Counted from the stretch's first letter, positions 8,715-18,129 are shown. The stretch is DNA of 64,000 bases from Winogradskyella psychrotolerans (GCF_018860545.1 NZ_JAHKPN010000011.1:310001-374000), one strand, 5' to 3'. Notes: generated by a model from the sequence alone, not told the origin. Made by a program: numbers and translations.

Positions 8715-9839
8715 TTATACCATATTTTCCACTGCATTTAAGGCACTTAAAAAATAAATAGAAAAGCAAGTTCCTTTATTTACTTTGCTTTCCACTTCTA
8801 TTTTTCCACCTATACTTTCAATGTGGTTCTTCGTAATATACAAACCCACTCCTCTAGAGTCTGGATGTTCATGAAATGTACCATTCAAAGTAAACAACTT
8901 ATTATAATTAGACTCTAAATCTATTCCTAAACCGTTATCTTTTACTTTAAGCACTACGAATTCATCTTTTGAACTACTTGAAAGTTCAATAGTTGCACGT
9001 CTTTCGTCTGATTTATATTTTATTGAATTGGTAAGAAAGTTGAGAATAATACTATCAATATACGCCTCAATTCCCATTATATAGCACCCTTTATCTACCT
9101 TATTTATAATTTCGCAGTTTTCCCTTTTTGCAATAGCACTAACATTATAAATAGAATTTTCGATATAATTATACAAGGACAGCTTGTTTAAAATATTGAA
9201 TTTTTTAGGTTTATTTAACCGCATTAAATTAAGGTGATTTATAGTATCATCGAGATTACCTAAAGAATCCTTTAACATCTTATAATTCTCATTAGATGTT
9301 AAGGTCTCTTTTAATTCTTCTTCCAGAAATTCAGTGATAGAACATAAATTTCCAACATGTGTTCTAATATCATGAGTTGCAATATGAGCAAAATCTTTCA
9401 ACGATTCATTTTGACCTTTAATTACATTCATTAAAAATTCCAAATGCCATGTCGCTGATTTTTGAGTTGAGATATCTGCTAATTGACTTATAAAATAGAC
9501 AGGCTCATCATTTTCATCTCTCACCAATGACACGGATAACAGTGTCCAAACGACATAACCTTTTTTGTGAAAATATCGTTTTTCAATCTGATAGTTATCA
9601 ATTTCACCATCTAATAATTGTTGCATATGAGCCAAATCAGACTCAATATCATCACGATGCGTAATATCTCTAAAATTCAGCTTATAAAGTTCTGCTTCCT
9701 CATACCCTAATAGATTCACAATGCTTTGATTGACCTTAATCCACACACCGTCTAGGCTTACAATAGAAATTCCTCCGTTAGCATTCTCAAAAATATTTTG
9801 AAACACTTTGTTCTTTAATCGCTTGAGATTTTTTGGCAT
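8715..9839 (-). CDS. PAS-domain sensor histidine kinase (copy A)
   Basis: This is a cytoplasmic sensor kinase of 374 residues with no membrane segment. An N-terminal PAS domain (about 12-128) starts NIFENANGGISIVSLDG and ends in a PAC-like FISQLADIST segment. The dimerisation/phosphoacceptor helix has His156 in AHIATHDIRTHVGNL. The HATPase_c domain has an N-box (ILNFLTNSIKYKS), G1 (VKDNGLGIDL) and G2 (GVGLYITKNHIESIGGKIEVES). It is a tandem paralogue of the next gene upstream, 132 nt away. No response regulator lies nearby, so it probably signals to a distant partner. The ligand cannot be guessed from sequence. Confidence 0.88.
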   Translation of the reverse strand: MPKNLKRLKNKVFQNIFENANGGISIVSLDGVWIKVNQSIVNLLGYEEAELYKLNFRDITHRDDIESDLAHMQQLLDGEIDNYQIEKRYFHKKGYVVWTLLSVSLVRDENDEPVYFISQLADISTQKSATWHLEFLMNVIKGQNESLKDFAHIATHDIRTHVGNLCSITEFLEEELKETLTSNENYKMLKDSLGNLDDTINHLNLMRLNKPKKFNILNKLSLYNYIENSIYNVSAIAKRENCEIINKVDKGCYIMGIEAYIDSIILNFLTNSIKYKSDERRATIELSSSSKDEFVVLKVKDNGLGIDLESNYNKLFTLNGTFHEHPDSRGVGLYITKNHIESIGGKIEVESKVNKGTCFSIYFLSALNAVENMV

Positions 9840-9862
9840 GAGCTAACATTAAGTATTAAAAA

Positions 9863-9870
9863 CAAAATTA
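9863..9870 (-). promoter_or_regulatory. -7 box (TAATTTTG, minus strand) for histidine kinase A
   Basis: A perfect minus-strand TAnnTTTG match 23 nt before the start codon, which suggests copy A has its own promoter and does not rely only on read-through from copy B. Confidence 0.45.
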
Positions 9871-9971
9871 AATTATACCATTAATTAGTTTAACTCAATA
9901 AATTATTAAGTTGCCATAATTACTTAAGTTCTAAAGATGGCTGTTGGAACAACTTGTAAAATACATTCAAC

Positions 9972-11078
9972 TTAGGCCTTCTTAAAAAAGACTTTAAATG
10001 TGGTCCCTTCGTCCACTATACTCTCTACTTCAACTTTTCCACCTAAAGATTCAATCTGATTTTTAGTGATAAAAAGCCCAATACCAATAGCATCCTTATT
10101 ACAATGAAAGGTGTTATACATCTGAAATAGTTTATCCCCAAATTTTTCCAAATCTATTCCTAATCCATTATCTTTAATTTTAAGCACTACAAAATCATTT
10201 TGACATTCAGAACTCAGTTCTATAATAGGTTTTCGCTTCTCAGATTTATATTTAATAGCATTCGTAATAAAATTGAGAATAATGCTATCCAAATACGCTG
10301 GTATACCTTTTATAAAAACCTCTTCATCAATAAGGTTATAAATAGTAGCCTCAGCATTCTGTGCTAAGGCGATAATATTGTATGTTGCCTTTTCTATATA
10401 ATCATATAAATTCAGGGTTTCCATTTTAGAATCCTCAATTTCTCTAATTTTAGCAACTTCAGTTAAGTGAGATACGGTTTCTTGAAGATTACCGATGGCT
10501 TGTTTCAACAATTGGTAATTCTCATTCGCTTTCAAATTTGCATAATCCTCTTCTAAGAAATCAGTTAAAGACGCTAAATTCCCCGCATGAGATCTTAAAT
10601 TATGAGTAACAATATTGGCAAACGATGTGAGTCTTTCGTTCTGTTCTTTAGCGACACTTAGCATTGTTAAAAATTTGTCTTCACTTTTCTTCCGATTGGT
10701 AATATCTGTAAATTGCCAAATCATGTGAGCTCTACCTTCCTTGAAATAAACTAATGACACAGAGATGAGCATCCAAAGGATAGAACCATTTTTATGAAAA
10801 TAGCGCTGCTTTACACGATACTTGTTAATTTTACCGCTTATAAGATTTTCGAATTTCTCTGCATGAACACCAAGGTCTTGGGCATGAACAATATTATTAA
10901 TGTCCATATTAAAGAGTTCCCATCTGGTATATCCAAAAATATCGCAGACGCTCTCATTAACTTTTAACCAATTTCCATCTAAATTTACAATAGCAATACC
11001 ATTATAGGTATTATTAAAGGTGCGTTCTAAAACGTCGTAAGCGTTTGAGAAATTCCGTAAATGATTTGAAACTTTCAT
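9972..11078 (-). CDS. PAS-domain sensor histidine kinase (copy B)
   Basis: The 368-residue paralogue of copy A has the same order of parts: a PAS domain (RTFNNTYNGIAIVNLDG... IWQFTDITN), a phosphoacceptor segment (FANIVTHNLRSHAGNL), an N-box (ILNFITNAIKYKS), G1 (IKDNGLGIDLEKF) and G2 (GIGLFITKNQIESLGGKVEVES). The two copies agree closely along their whole length, including LSVSLV after the PAS strand, so they arose by tandem duplication. Copy A has HDIR and copy B HNLR after the phosphoacceptor His, a variant of the usual HDLR. It is cytoplasmic and has no adjacent response regulator. Confidence 0.88.
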   Translation of the reverse strand: MKVSNHLRNFSNAYDVLERTFNNTYNGIAIVNLDGNWLKVNESVCDIFGYTRWELFNMDINNIVHAQDLGVHAEKFENLISGKINKYRVKQRYFHKNGSILWMLISVSLVYFKEGRAHMIWQFTDITNRKKSEDKFLTMLSVAKEQNERLTSFANIVTHNLRSHAGNLASLTDFLEEDYANLKANENYQLLKQAIGNLQETVSHLTEVAKIREIEDSKMETLNLYDYIEKATYNIIALAQNAEATIYNLIDEEVFIKGIPAYLDSIILNFITNAIKYKSEKRKPIIELSSECQNDFVVLKIKDNGLGIDLEKFGDKLFQMYNTFHCNKDAIGIGLFITKNQIESLGGKVEVESIVDEGTTFKVFFKKA

Positions 11079-11209
11079 ACCTAATTATTTTACAAGGGGT
11101 AATCTATTGAAAGCTATTTTAGTGTTAGGGAAATTTGTAGTTAGGACATAATTATATTCTTTAGGATATCAAAAAGTTACGAAAAAAATTTCAAATCACA
11201 AAAAAGTAG

Positions 11210-11217
11210 TATATTTG
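11210..11217 (+). promoter_or_regulatory. -7 box (TATATTTG) for rpsO
   Basis: A perfect TAnnTTTG match 54 nt before the rpsO ATG. It overlaps the in-frame TTG at 11215, which therefore cannot be the start codon. Confidence 0.65.
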
Positions 11218-11222
11218 CCGCT

Positions 11223-11239
11223 CGAAAGAGAGGCTTTCG
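11223..11239 (+). promoter_or_regulatory. Hairpin at the 5' end of the rpsO leader
   Basis: CGAAAG (11223-11228) pairs perfectly with CTTTCG (11234-11239) around a 5-nt loop. It begins where transcription from the 11210-11217 box should start. S15 represses its own mRNA through leader structures in several phyla, so this is a candidate site, but one 6-bp stem proves nothing. Confidence 0.35.
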
Positions 11240-11271
11240 TGTACATAAAAATCATTTACAATAATATTAGC

Positions 11272-11541
11272 ATGTATTTAGATCAAAAAGGAAAAGAGGA
11301 AATCTTTAAAAAACATGGTGGTGATGCAAAAAACACTGGTTCTGCAGAAGGACAGATTGCATTATTTACTGCAAGAATTAATCACTTAACTGAGCACTTA
11401 AAAAAGAATCGTAAAGATTTTAACACTGAGCGTTCATTAGTAAAGTTAGTAGGTAAAAGAAGAAGCTTACTAGATTACTTAACTAAGAAAGATATCTTAA
11501 GATATCGTGCGATAGTAAAAGAATTAGGATTAAGAAAATAA
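11272..11541 (+). CDS. rpsO: 30S ribosomal protein S15
   Basis: This primary-binding protein of the 30S platform binds 16S rRNA helices 20-22. It has 89 residues, the standard length, from ATG 11272 (MYLDQKGKEEIFKKHG). The RNA-binding signature is intact: HLKKNRKDFNTERSLVKLVGKRRSLLDYL. A longer frame back to 11215 is rejected because it would start inside the -7 box. rpsO followed by pnp is a widely conserved order, but here a strong terminator lies between them (11552-11580). Confidence 0.97.
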   Translation: MYLDQKGKEEIFKKHGGDAKNTGSAEGQIALFTARINHLTEHLKKNRKDFNTERSLVKLVGKRRSLLDYLTKKDILRYRAIVKELGLRK

Positions 11542-11551
11542 TCTCAATATT

Positions 11552-11580
11552 AAGGCCACGCATTTAGCGTGGCTTTTTGT
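11552..11580 (+). terminator. Terminator between rpsO and pnp
   Basis: GCCACGC (11555-11561) pairs with GCGTGGC (11567-11573) over an ATTTA loop and is followed by T5. It separates rpsO from pnp, though some read-through is likely because no perfect -7 box precedes pnp. Confidence 0.85.
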
Positions 11581-11734
11581 TTTTATATAACTCAAACGTA
11601 AGAGTAAAACAATCGTAAAAAAAATAGCAGAAAATCCTAAAGTGAAGTTTAGGATCCGCGGTTTTTCATTGGTCACAGACAACAACTACACACAACAACA
11701 CAACGACCATTGTTTAATTAGAATTAAAAAATTT

Positions 11735-13990
11735 ATGATTCCAAAAGTTTTTAGAGAGGTCATTGACCTTGGTGATGGTAGAGAAATTTCTATCGAAACC
11801 GGAAAATTAGCAAAACAGGCACATGGTTCTGTTGTTGTTCAGTCAGGAAAATGTATGTTATTATGTACAGTTGTTTCTAACTACGAACAAAAAGATGTAG
11901 ACTTCCTTCCACTAACTGTAGATTACAGAGAAAAATTTGCTGCCGCTGGGCGTTATCCAGGTGGTTTCTTCAAAAGAGAAGCAAGACCTAGTGATGGAGA
12001 AGTATTAACAATGCGTTTAGTAGACCGTGTATTACGTCCATTATTTCCAAAAGATTACCATTCTGAAACTCAGGTAATGATTCAGTTAATGTCTCATGAC
12101 CCAGAAGTTATGCCAGATGCAATGGCAGGTTTAGCCGCTTCGGCAGCGATTCAATTATCAGACTTCCCATTTGAATGTGCGATTTCTGAAGCTAGAGTTG
12201 GACGTATTAATGGTGAATTCATCATTAACCCAACATTAGCGCAATTAGAAGCGTCTGACATTGATATGATGATTGGTGCTTCTGCCGATTCTGTGATGAT
12301 GGTAGAAGGTGAAATGGATGAGATTTCTGAAGAAGAAATGGCAGATGCTATTAAGTTTGCACACGAGCATATTAAAATACAATGTGCTGCGCAACTAAAA
12401 TTAGCAGAGGCATTTGGCAAGAAACCGACGCGTGAATACCAACCAGAAAGAAAAGACGAAGATTTAGAGAAGAAAGTACATGACATGGCGTACGATAAAG
12501 TGTATGCTATTGCAAAAGCTGGATCTTCTAAGCATGAAAGAAGTGCTGCTTTTCAACAAATAAAAGAAGATATTAAAGCGACGTTTTCTGAAGAAGAATT
12601 AGCAGATTACGGAGGTTTAGTTTCTGACTATTACCGTAAAGCTGAAAAAGCAGCTATTAGAGATTTAACCTTAGATGAAGGTTTACGTTTAGATGGTCGT
12701 AAGACAGACGAAATTAGACCAATCTGGTGTGAGGTAGATTACTTACCATCAACACATGGGTCTTCAATCTTTACACGTGGAGAAACACAAGCTTTAGCAA
12801 CGGTAACTTTAGGTACCTCTAGAGATGCTAACCAAATTGATATGCCATCTCAAGAAGGAGAAGAGCGTTTCTATTTACACTATAACTTCCCACCGTTTTG
12901 TACTGGTGAGGCAAGACCAATCCGTGGAACATCTCGTAGAGAAGTTGGTCATGGTAACTTAGCACAACGTGCCTTAAAAGGTATGATTCCTGCAGATTGT
13001 CCTTACACAGTACGTGTTGTTTCTGAAGTATTAGAATCTAATGGTTCATCGTCTATGGCAACAGTTTGTTCTGGTACGATGGCACTTATGGATGCTGGTG
13101 TGCAAATGAAAAAACCAGTTTCTGGTATTGCCATGGGGTTAATTTCTGATGCAGACTCTGGAAAATACGCTGTATTATCTGATATTTTAGGTGATGAAGA
13201 TCACTTAGGTGATATGGACTTTAAAGTGACAGGTACTGCAGATGGTATTACCGCTTGCCAGATGGATATTAAAGTAAAAGGATTATCATACGAAATCCTT
13301 GTGAATGCTTTACAACAAGCACGTGCTGGTCGTTTACATATCTTAGAAAAATTAACTTCTACTATTGCTGAGCCAAATGTAGATGTTAAAGATCATGCAC
13401 CTACAATGGTGACAAGACGTGTACCAAACGAATTCATTGGAGCCTTAATTGGACCTGGTGGAAAAGTAATTCAAGAAATGCAAAAGGAAACTGAGACCAC
13501 TATCGTTATTAACGAAGATCCAGTGACTGAAGAAGGTATTGTTGAAATTATGGGTGTTGGTAAAACAGGTATCAATGCTGTAATGGCAAAAATTGATGCT
13601 ATTTTATTTAAGCCAGAAGTTGGTAGCGTTTACGAAGTAAAAGTAATCAAGATGTTAGATTTTGGTGCTGTTGTTGAGTATATGGATGCACCAGGTAACG
13701 AAGTGTTATTACACGTATCTGAATTAGCTTGGGAACGTACAGAAAATGTATCCGATGTGGTAAACATGGGAGATGTTTTTGATGTGAAGTACTTCGGAAT
13801 TGATTCTAGAACACGTAAAGAGAAAGTATCTCGTAAAGCATTGTTACCAAAACCAGAAGGTTATGTAGCAAGACCACCAAGAGATGATAAACGTTCTGGT
13901 GGACGTGATAACAATAGAGGAAGAGATAATCGCGGACGTGATAACAGACGTGATGATCGTAAGCCAAGACAAGATAAAAAGGAAGATTAA
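11735..13990 (+). CDS. pnp: Polyribonucleotide nucleotidyltransferase (PNPase)
   Basis: This trimeric phosphorolytic 3'-5' exoribonuclease works in mRNA decay. From ATG 11735 ([15 protein letters not shown]) it has 751 residues. Two RNase PH domains are clear (first: [17 protein letters not shown]; second: [23 protein letters not shown]). A KH domain ([17 protein letters not shown]) and an S1 domain ([20 protein letters not shown]) follow. The last 40 residues form an Arg/Asp/Gly-rich basic tail ([16 protein letters not shown]), longer than in E. coli, that probably adds RNA contacts. A longer frame back to 11642 lacks homology-like character and has no ATG. Confidence 0.97.
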   Translation: MIPKVFREVIDLGDGREISIETGKLAKQAHGSVVVQSGKCMLLCTVVSNYEQKDVDFLPLTVDYREKFAAAGRYPGGFFKREARPSDGEVLTMRLVDRVLRPLFPKDYHSETQVMIQLMSHDPEVMPDAMAGLAASAAIQLSDFPFECAISEARVGRINGEFIINPTLAQLEASDIDMMIGASADSVMMVEGEMDEISEEEMADAIKFAHEHIKIQCAAQLKLAEAFGKKPTREYQPERKDEDLEKKVHDMAYDKVYAIAKAGSSKHERSAAFQQIKEDIKATFSEEELADYGGLVSDYYRKAEKAAIRDLTLDEGLRLDGRKTDEIRPIWCEVDYLPSTHGSSIFTRGETQALATVTLGTSRDANQIDMPSQEGEERFYLHYNFPPFCTGEARPIRGTSRREVGHGNLAQRALKGMIPADCPYTVRVVSEVLESNGSSSMATVCSGTMALMDAGVQMKKPVSGIAMGLISDADSGKYAVLSDILGDEDHLGDMDFKVTGTADGITACQMDIKVKGLSYEILVNALQQARAGRLHILEKLTSTIAEPNVDVKDHAPTMVTRRVPNEFIGALIGPGGKVIQEMQKETETTIVINEDPVTEEGIVEIMGVGKTGINAVMAKIDAILFKPEVGSVYEVKVIKMLDFGAVVEYMDAPGNEVLLHVSELAWERTENVSDVVNMGDVFDVKYFGIDSRTRKEKVSRKALLPKPEGYVARPPRDDKRSGGRDNNRGRDNRGRDNRRDDRKPRQDKKED

Positions 13991-14014
13991 TTTCTTTTCA
14001 AATCTTAATATATT

Positions 14015-14048
14015 AAAAAGCCTATCAACATTTGATAGGCTTTTTTTT
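14015..14048 (+). terminator. Rho-independent terminator of pnp
   Basis: A GCCTATCAA/TTGATAGGC stem extended by A:T pairs, a 3-nt loop, then T8; 25 nt after the pnp stop codon. Confidence 0.88.
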
Positions 14049-14137
14049 ATATCCTTATATTCAACACTTTATCGTAACCATTATCAATTCCATTACTTTA
14101 GAGCCATGTCTTCATAACTAAAAAATTGTATTGCTAT

Positions 14138-14145
14138 TAAGTTTG
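14138..14145 (+). promoter_or_regulatory. -7 box (TAAGTTTG) upstream of the small membrane protein
   Basis: A perfect TAnnTTTG match about 97 nt before the ATG at 14243, downstream of the pnp terminator. Confidence 0.4.
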
Positions 14146-14242
14146 CATATCATTTTAAGACTAAAGAAACATGTTAGCCAAAATAAGACTTCCGAAAAAA
14201 TGATACTAACATAGTATTATAACCTTATCACTATTCCTATTT

Positions 14243-14650
14243 ATGGCTTACGGACTTTACAAGGGAATTGGATTGATTGATAATTTCCCGAAATTTCAGT
14301 GTTTTAAACGGGGAAATTTAATAGGAAATGCTACACCGACTTTTGAAACTCCATCAATTGATGGTGGCGACGTCATTAGTGGATTAGTTTTATCAATAGT
14401 ATTGTGGATTGGGATGACAATCTTACTCGTTGTTTTACTAATCATTTTAGAAGCTGTATTTTGGTTTTCGCTTTTTATACTATTAGCAATGTTGTATTGG
14501 ATTTTTTTCAGAGCATTAAAATTCGTTTTTAATAAATCAAAAGACACAAAAGGGGAAATTGCAATTTCAGTAGTTTACGCCATAACCTACACTTTACTTT
14601 ATGTTGGATGGATTTTCGGCATCGTATATTTGACTGAAATGATAAAATAA
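14243..14650 (+). CDS. Hypothetical small membrane protein
   Basis: I do not recognise this family. The 135-residue product begins with a soluble stretch of about 45 residues (MAYGLYKGIGLIDNFPKF...). Three hydrophobic segments follow: about 47-80 (a long double-span region rich in V, L and I), 80-92, and 108-130 (ISVVYAITYTLLYVGWIFGIVYL). A basic loop (FKALKFVFNKSKDTKGE-like) separates the last two. It has its own -7 box, stands alone between terminated genes, and has no signal peptide. It reads as a genuine inner-membrane protein, but nothing nearby suggests a role. Confidence 0.6.
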   Translation: MAYGLYKGIGLIDNFPKFQCFKRGNLIGNATPTFETPSIDGGDVISGLVLSIVLWIGMTILLVVLLIILEAVFWFSLFILLAMLYWIFFRALKFVFNKSKDTKGEIAISVVYAITYTLLYVGWIFGIVYLTEMIK

Positions 14651-14701
14651 CAATCACTTATTTAGTTATCCTACCCTATGAATTCATCATTGACTTCAGC
14701 G

Positions 14702-14729
14702 TTGGTTTATACCACCGAAACTAAATTTG
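14702..14729 (+). promoter_or_regulatory. -33/-7 promoter for the GT2 synthase
   Basis: TTG (14702-14704), 17-nt spacer, TAAATTTG (14722-14729). The same 17-nt spacing is seen at the two T9SS genes at 45.2 and 49.97 kb. Confidence 0.6.
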
Positions 14730-14815
14730 TGAATGTTAAATAAAACTCAAAAAAAATCTAAATTGTAATATTAAACGTACATCTGTTTTAATCGATCACA
14801 TCAAAAACTAAATGT

Positions 14816-16249
14816 ATGACATCAAAATCAACCTCCTCAAAAAATAACATTTCAACCTCTAAAAATCGAACCAAAAAATTATCTAATCAATTTAACTTAT
14901 TTCTTACTAGCACATCAATAACAGAAAATCCATATAACAAAATTGTTCTATTTAGTACGTTTTTACTTCTCATTTTAGGAGTCTATTTCCTCTCTGTTTT
15001 TTATAATGATTTTGAACAATTTAATGCCGACAAAATGAGTACTACCGTTGGCTACACTTTTATAGTTTTAGCGACAACACTTTTAGCTTTTAAAGCATTA
15101 TTCTTCATTTACAAAGCCTATAATTATTTTAAATACAAGCCTATTGCTTCTGTTTCAGACCATGAATTACCAACGGTTACAGTTATTGTTCCTGCTTATA
15201 ACGAGGGCAAGCAAGTTTATGACACCTTAGTAAGTTTAGATAATAGCAACTATCCAAAGCAAAAATTACAAATTATTTCTATCGATGATGGTAGTAAAGA
15301 CGACACTTGGGAATGGATGCTTGATGCTAAAAAAATTCTAGGTGATCGGTTAGAAATTTACCAACAACCAGAAAACCAAGGGAAACGTCATGCCCTTTAC
15401 CGTGGATTCAATTTAGGCACAGGTAATATTTATGTGACAGTAGATAGTGATTCTATCGTTACAGAAGATACATTAAGAAACTTAGTTAGCCCTTTTGTAA
15501 AAGATGACAACTGTGGTGCCGTCGCTGGAAACATAAGAGTGTTAAACAATAAAAAGGAAATGCTTCCAAAAATGCTTGACGTTAGTTTTGTATTGAGTTT
15601 TGAATTTGTACGTTCTGCAGAAAGCAATCTAAACTCCGTATTGTGTACACCAGGTGCATTGGCTGCGTATAGAAGTACCGCTGTACATCAATGTTTACCC
15701 CAATGGATTAACCAAACATTTATGGGGAAACCTTCCGATATCGGTGAAGACAGAGCTATGACTAATATGATCTTAAAACAAGGAAAGCACGTCTTGTTTC
15801 AGAAGAATGCTGTGGCTTTTACCAACGTACCCGATCAATATATGGGTCTATATAAAATGTTTATTCGTTGGGGAAGAAGTAATGTGAGAGAAAATCTAGA
15901 AATGGCAAAATATGTTTTTACGAACTTTAGAGCTAAAGGTAAATCTGGAACTAGAATCTTATTTATTAGTCAATTCGTAAAATTATTAATGAGTTACCCG
16001 CTATTAATTTCAATGTTGTTTTTCGTAGTTGTACATCCATTATTATTTTTAGGATCAACATTAGTTAGCATATTGATAGCATCCACATTTTCAGTTTTAT
16101 TTTTTACAAGTCAATATAAAACCACGCAAGGCTTTTGGGCATACTCATACAGTATATTATTTACATTCGCTTTGTTTTGGATTACACCTTATGCGATTGC
16201 AACGGCGAGTAGAAGAGGATGGCTAACTCGCGAATTAGTTGAGGTATAA
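14816..16249 (+). CDS. Membrane-bound family 2 glycosyltransferase (processive synthase type)
   Basis: This is a 477-residue integral-membrane GT2 enzyme. Two N-terminal membrane spans (about 43-62 and 78-99) precede a GT-A domain that starts VTVIVPAYNEGKQV. Donor-binding and catalytic motifs are DDGS (157-160), DSDS (210-213) and GED (310-312). A variant xxRW motif (FIRW, 349-352) replaces the QxxRW of cellulose, hyaluronan or chitin synthases. Three spans follow at the C-terminus. It most likely makes or extrudes a simple beta-linked polymer, or glycosylates a lipid; the sugar is unknown. It has its own promoter and terminator, and no partner such as BcsB or a deacetylase is adjacent. Confidence 0.82.
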   Translation: MTSKSTSSKNNISTSKNRTKKLSNQFNLFLTSTSITENPYNKIVLFSTFLLLILGVYFLSVFYNDFEQFNADKMSTTVGYTFIVLATTLLAFKALFFIYKAYNYFKYKPIASVSDHELPTVTVIVPAYNEGKQVYDTLVSLDNSNYPKQKLQIISIDDGSKDDTWEWMLDAKKILGDRLEIYQQPENQGKRHALYRGFNLGTGNIYVTVDSDSIVTEDTLRNLVSPFVKDDNCGAVAGNIRVLNNKKEMLPKMLDVSFVLSFEFVRSAESNLNSVLCTPGALAAYRSTAVHQCLPQWINQTFMGKPSDIGEDRAMTNMILKQGKHVLFQKNAVAFTNVPDQYMGLYKMFIRWGRSNVRENLEMAKYVFTNFRAKGKSGTRILFISQFVKLLMSYPLLISMLFFVVVHPLLFLGSTLVSILIASTFSVLFFTSQYKTTQGFWAYSYSILFTFALFWITPYAIATASRRGWLTRELVEV

Positions 16250-16274
16250 TATAAAATCTTTTTAAAACAATATG

Positions 16275-16307
16275 AGCCTATGAAATTCTAATTTCATAGG
16301 CTTTTTA
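16275..16307 (+). terminator. Terminator after the GT2 synthase
   Basis: A perfect 12-bp stem (16275-16286 with 16291-16302), a TCTA loop, then T5. Confidence 0.88.
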
Positions 16308-16331
16308 TATTTAATTTTCCAATTTGTCACC

Positions 16332-16342
16332 GACAGTCTGTC
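16332..16342. repeat. Short palindrome upstream of proC
   Basis: GACAGTCTGTC is a perfect 5-1-5 inverted repeat inside a direct repeat of TGTCAC (16325-16330 and 16340-16345 approximately). A second 5-1-5 element, AACTGACAGTT, lies at 16507-16517, nearer the proC start. Either could be an operator of the proline operon. No perfect -7 box was found here. Confidence 0.25.
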
Positions 16343-16538
16343 ACAATTACACTTTTAACTTTTTTTAGCAATTACGACATTACAAACAATTACCCTCTAA
16401 ACATTTCAATTTCTTAACTATTTACATAAAAGCTTTAGGATATCAAAATTCTTTAAATCATAATTTCATTTTGGCACTATCGCATAGTAGTTGTGGTTAT
16501 TAAGACAACTGACAGTTAACTTATTAACTAAATAAAAT

Positions 16539-17345
16539 ATGAAAGTACTAGTAATTGGAGCCGGAAACATGGGCTTTACCTATGCTGAAGGGATGGCTGA
16601 ATCGCCACTAATCAGTAAACATAAATTAAGAATTTATGATACCGATCCAAAAAAAATAGAAAGCCTGAGTAAAGATTCTAGATTTATCGTTTATGATAAT
16701 TTAGATGATTGTTTACCAAAAGCAGATATCGTTTTTATCGCGGTAAAACCCTATCATAGTGATGGGTTATTTCAACAAATGAAAACCATGATTAATGATA
16801 ACCAAATTTTTGTATCCTTAATGGCTGGTGTCACTATTGACACTATTCAACAAAAATTAGACGTTAATAAAGTCATACGAACAATGCCTAATCTACCAGC
16901 ACAAGTTGGTAAAGGAGTAACATCCTATACAGCATCCAAAACGGTTTCTAATGTAGAACTCATAATGGTTAGAAACCTATTAGATACCACGGGAACATCA
17001 ATACATGTAAAAACTGAAAATTTCATTGATGCATCCACAGGGATTTCAGGTAGTGGACCAGCGTATGTTTTTTACTTCATGCAATCTATGTTAGAAGCTG
17101 CACAAAAAATGGGCTTTTCAGATTATGATTCCAAAATTTTAGTAAGTAGTACGTTTGAAGGTGCCATTGAGCTCTTCAATCAAAATAATATTTCACCAAA
17201 ATCTTGGATAAATAAAGTAGCATCAAAAGGAGGTACAACCCAAGCCGCTATTGATTCTATGGATGATAATAACGTAAAACAGTTAATTCAGGATGCCGCT
17301 TATGCCGCTTTTGATCGTGCTGTAGAATTGGGTAAAGACAAATAA
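16539..17345 (+). CDS. proC: Pyrroline-5-carboxylate reductase
   Basis: This enzyme reduces pyrroline-5-carboxylate to proline with NAD(P)H, the last step of proline synthesis. The 268 residues match the family length. The N-terminal Rossmann motif is VLVIGAGNMG. AVKPYHSD and the signature-bearing stretch STGISGSGPAYVFYFMQSM are family features, and the C-terminal GGTTQAAIDSM is the conserved P5CR motif. It is the first gene of a proC-proB-proA operon; proB follows after 1 nt. Confidence 0.95.
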   Translation: MKVLVIGAGNMGFTYAEGMAESPLISKHKLRIYDTDPKKIESLSKDSRFIVYDNLDDCLPKADIVFIAVKPYHSDGLFQQMKTMINDNQIFVSLMAGVTIDTIQQKLDVNKVIRTMPNLPAQVGKGVTSYTASKTVSNVELIMVRNLLDTTGTSIHVKTENFIDASTGISGSGPAYVFYFMQSMLEAAQKMGFSDYDSKILVSSTFEGAIELFNQNNISPKSWINKVASKGGTTQAAIDSMDDNNVKQLIQDAAYAAFDRAVELGKDK

Positions 17346-17346
17346 A

Positions 17347-18129
17347 ATGATGAATACAGAGATAAAACGTGTGGTCGTAAAAGTAGGAACCAACGTATTA
17401 ACAAATAAAGATAACAGAATTTTAGGACCAGTACTTCGCGAATTGGTAAGGCAAATATCTGTGCTATATGAAGAAGATATTATGGTTATTCTTGTGTCTT
17501 CTGGATCCGCAATGGCAGGCATGGAAATATTAGGTGAAACAACCATTAAAGACAAGTCGATAAGACGACAGGTCTACTCTTCTGTTGGGCAACCACGAAT
17601 GATGAGACATTACTATAGTCTTTTTAATGACTACGGTATGAGATGCGCTCAAGTCTTAGCGACAAAACGCGATTTTGATATAGGTAAACACCGTGAAAAT
17701 ATGATAAATTGTTACGAAGGGTTACTCTCAGAAGGGGTCATTCCTATTGCTAATGAAGATGATGCCGTTTCATTGACCATGTCCATGTTTTCGGATAATG
17801 ACGAATTAGCAAGTTTAGTTGCCGAACTGATAGATGCCGATCGATTAATTATTTTGTCTGATACGGACGGACTATATAATGGTCATCCAGATGATGATGA
17901 TTCAAAACTATTAAACACTGTGGTCACCAATCAGAATGTAGAAAAATATGTTCAAGCTTCCGATAAGAAAGAAGGAGAAGGACGTGGTGGTATGGCTTCA
18001 AAATTAAAAATTGCGAAGGGAACCGCCAATAAAAACATTCCGACGTATATCGCCAATGGCAAAAGAGAAAATGTTATTGTAGATATCATAAATAATAAAA
18101 AAGTAGGAACTAAATTCATTAGTGCCTAA
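17347..18129 (+). CDS. proB: Glutamate 5-kinase, short form without PUA domain
   Basis: This enzyme phosphorylates glutamate to gamma-glutamyl phosphate, the first and feedback-regulated step of proline synthesis. At 260 residues it contains only the amino-acid-kinase domain (VVVKVGTNVL, LVSSGSAMAG, NEDDAVS, LSDTDGLYNGHP, GRGGMASKLKIA). The C-terminal PUA domain of the 367-residue E. coli enzyme is absent; such short forms occur in nature. The start is 1 nt after proC; a second Met at 17350 is equally possible. proA follows 25 nt downstream. Confidence 0.93.
   Translation: MMNTEIKRVVVKVGTNVLTNKDNRILGPVLRELVRQISVLYEEDIMVILVSSGSAMAGMEILGETTIKDKSIRRQVYSSVGQPRMMRHYYSLFNDYGMRCAQVLATKRDFDIGKHRENMINCYEGLLSEGVIPIANEDDAVSLTMSMFSDNDELASLVAELIDADRLIILSDTDGLYNGHPDDDDSKLLNTVVTNQNVEKYVQASDKKEGEGRGGMASKLKIAKGTANKNIPTYIANGKRENVIVDIINNKKVGTKFISA

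Noticed and set aside
12151..12486. Minus-strand open frame of 111 codons inside pnp
   Set aside because: It is antisense to the conserved RNase PH/linker region of PNPase and has a low-complexity Ser/Ile-rich translation typical of a shadow frame.
13884..14117. Plus-strand open frame overlapping the end of pnp
   Set aside because: It overlaps the repetitive Arg/Asp tail in another frame and runs through the pnp terminator; the translation has no protein-like features.
11159..16448. Identical 16-mer CTTTAGGATATCAAAA upstream of rpsO (11159-11174) and of proC (16433-16448)
   Set aside because: A shared 16-mer is expected about this often by chance in 64 kb of AT-rich DNA, and its distance to the putative -7 box differs between the two genes.
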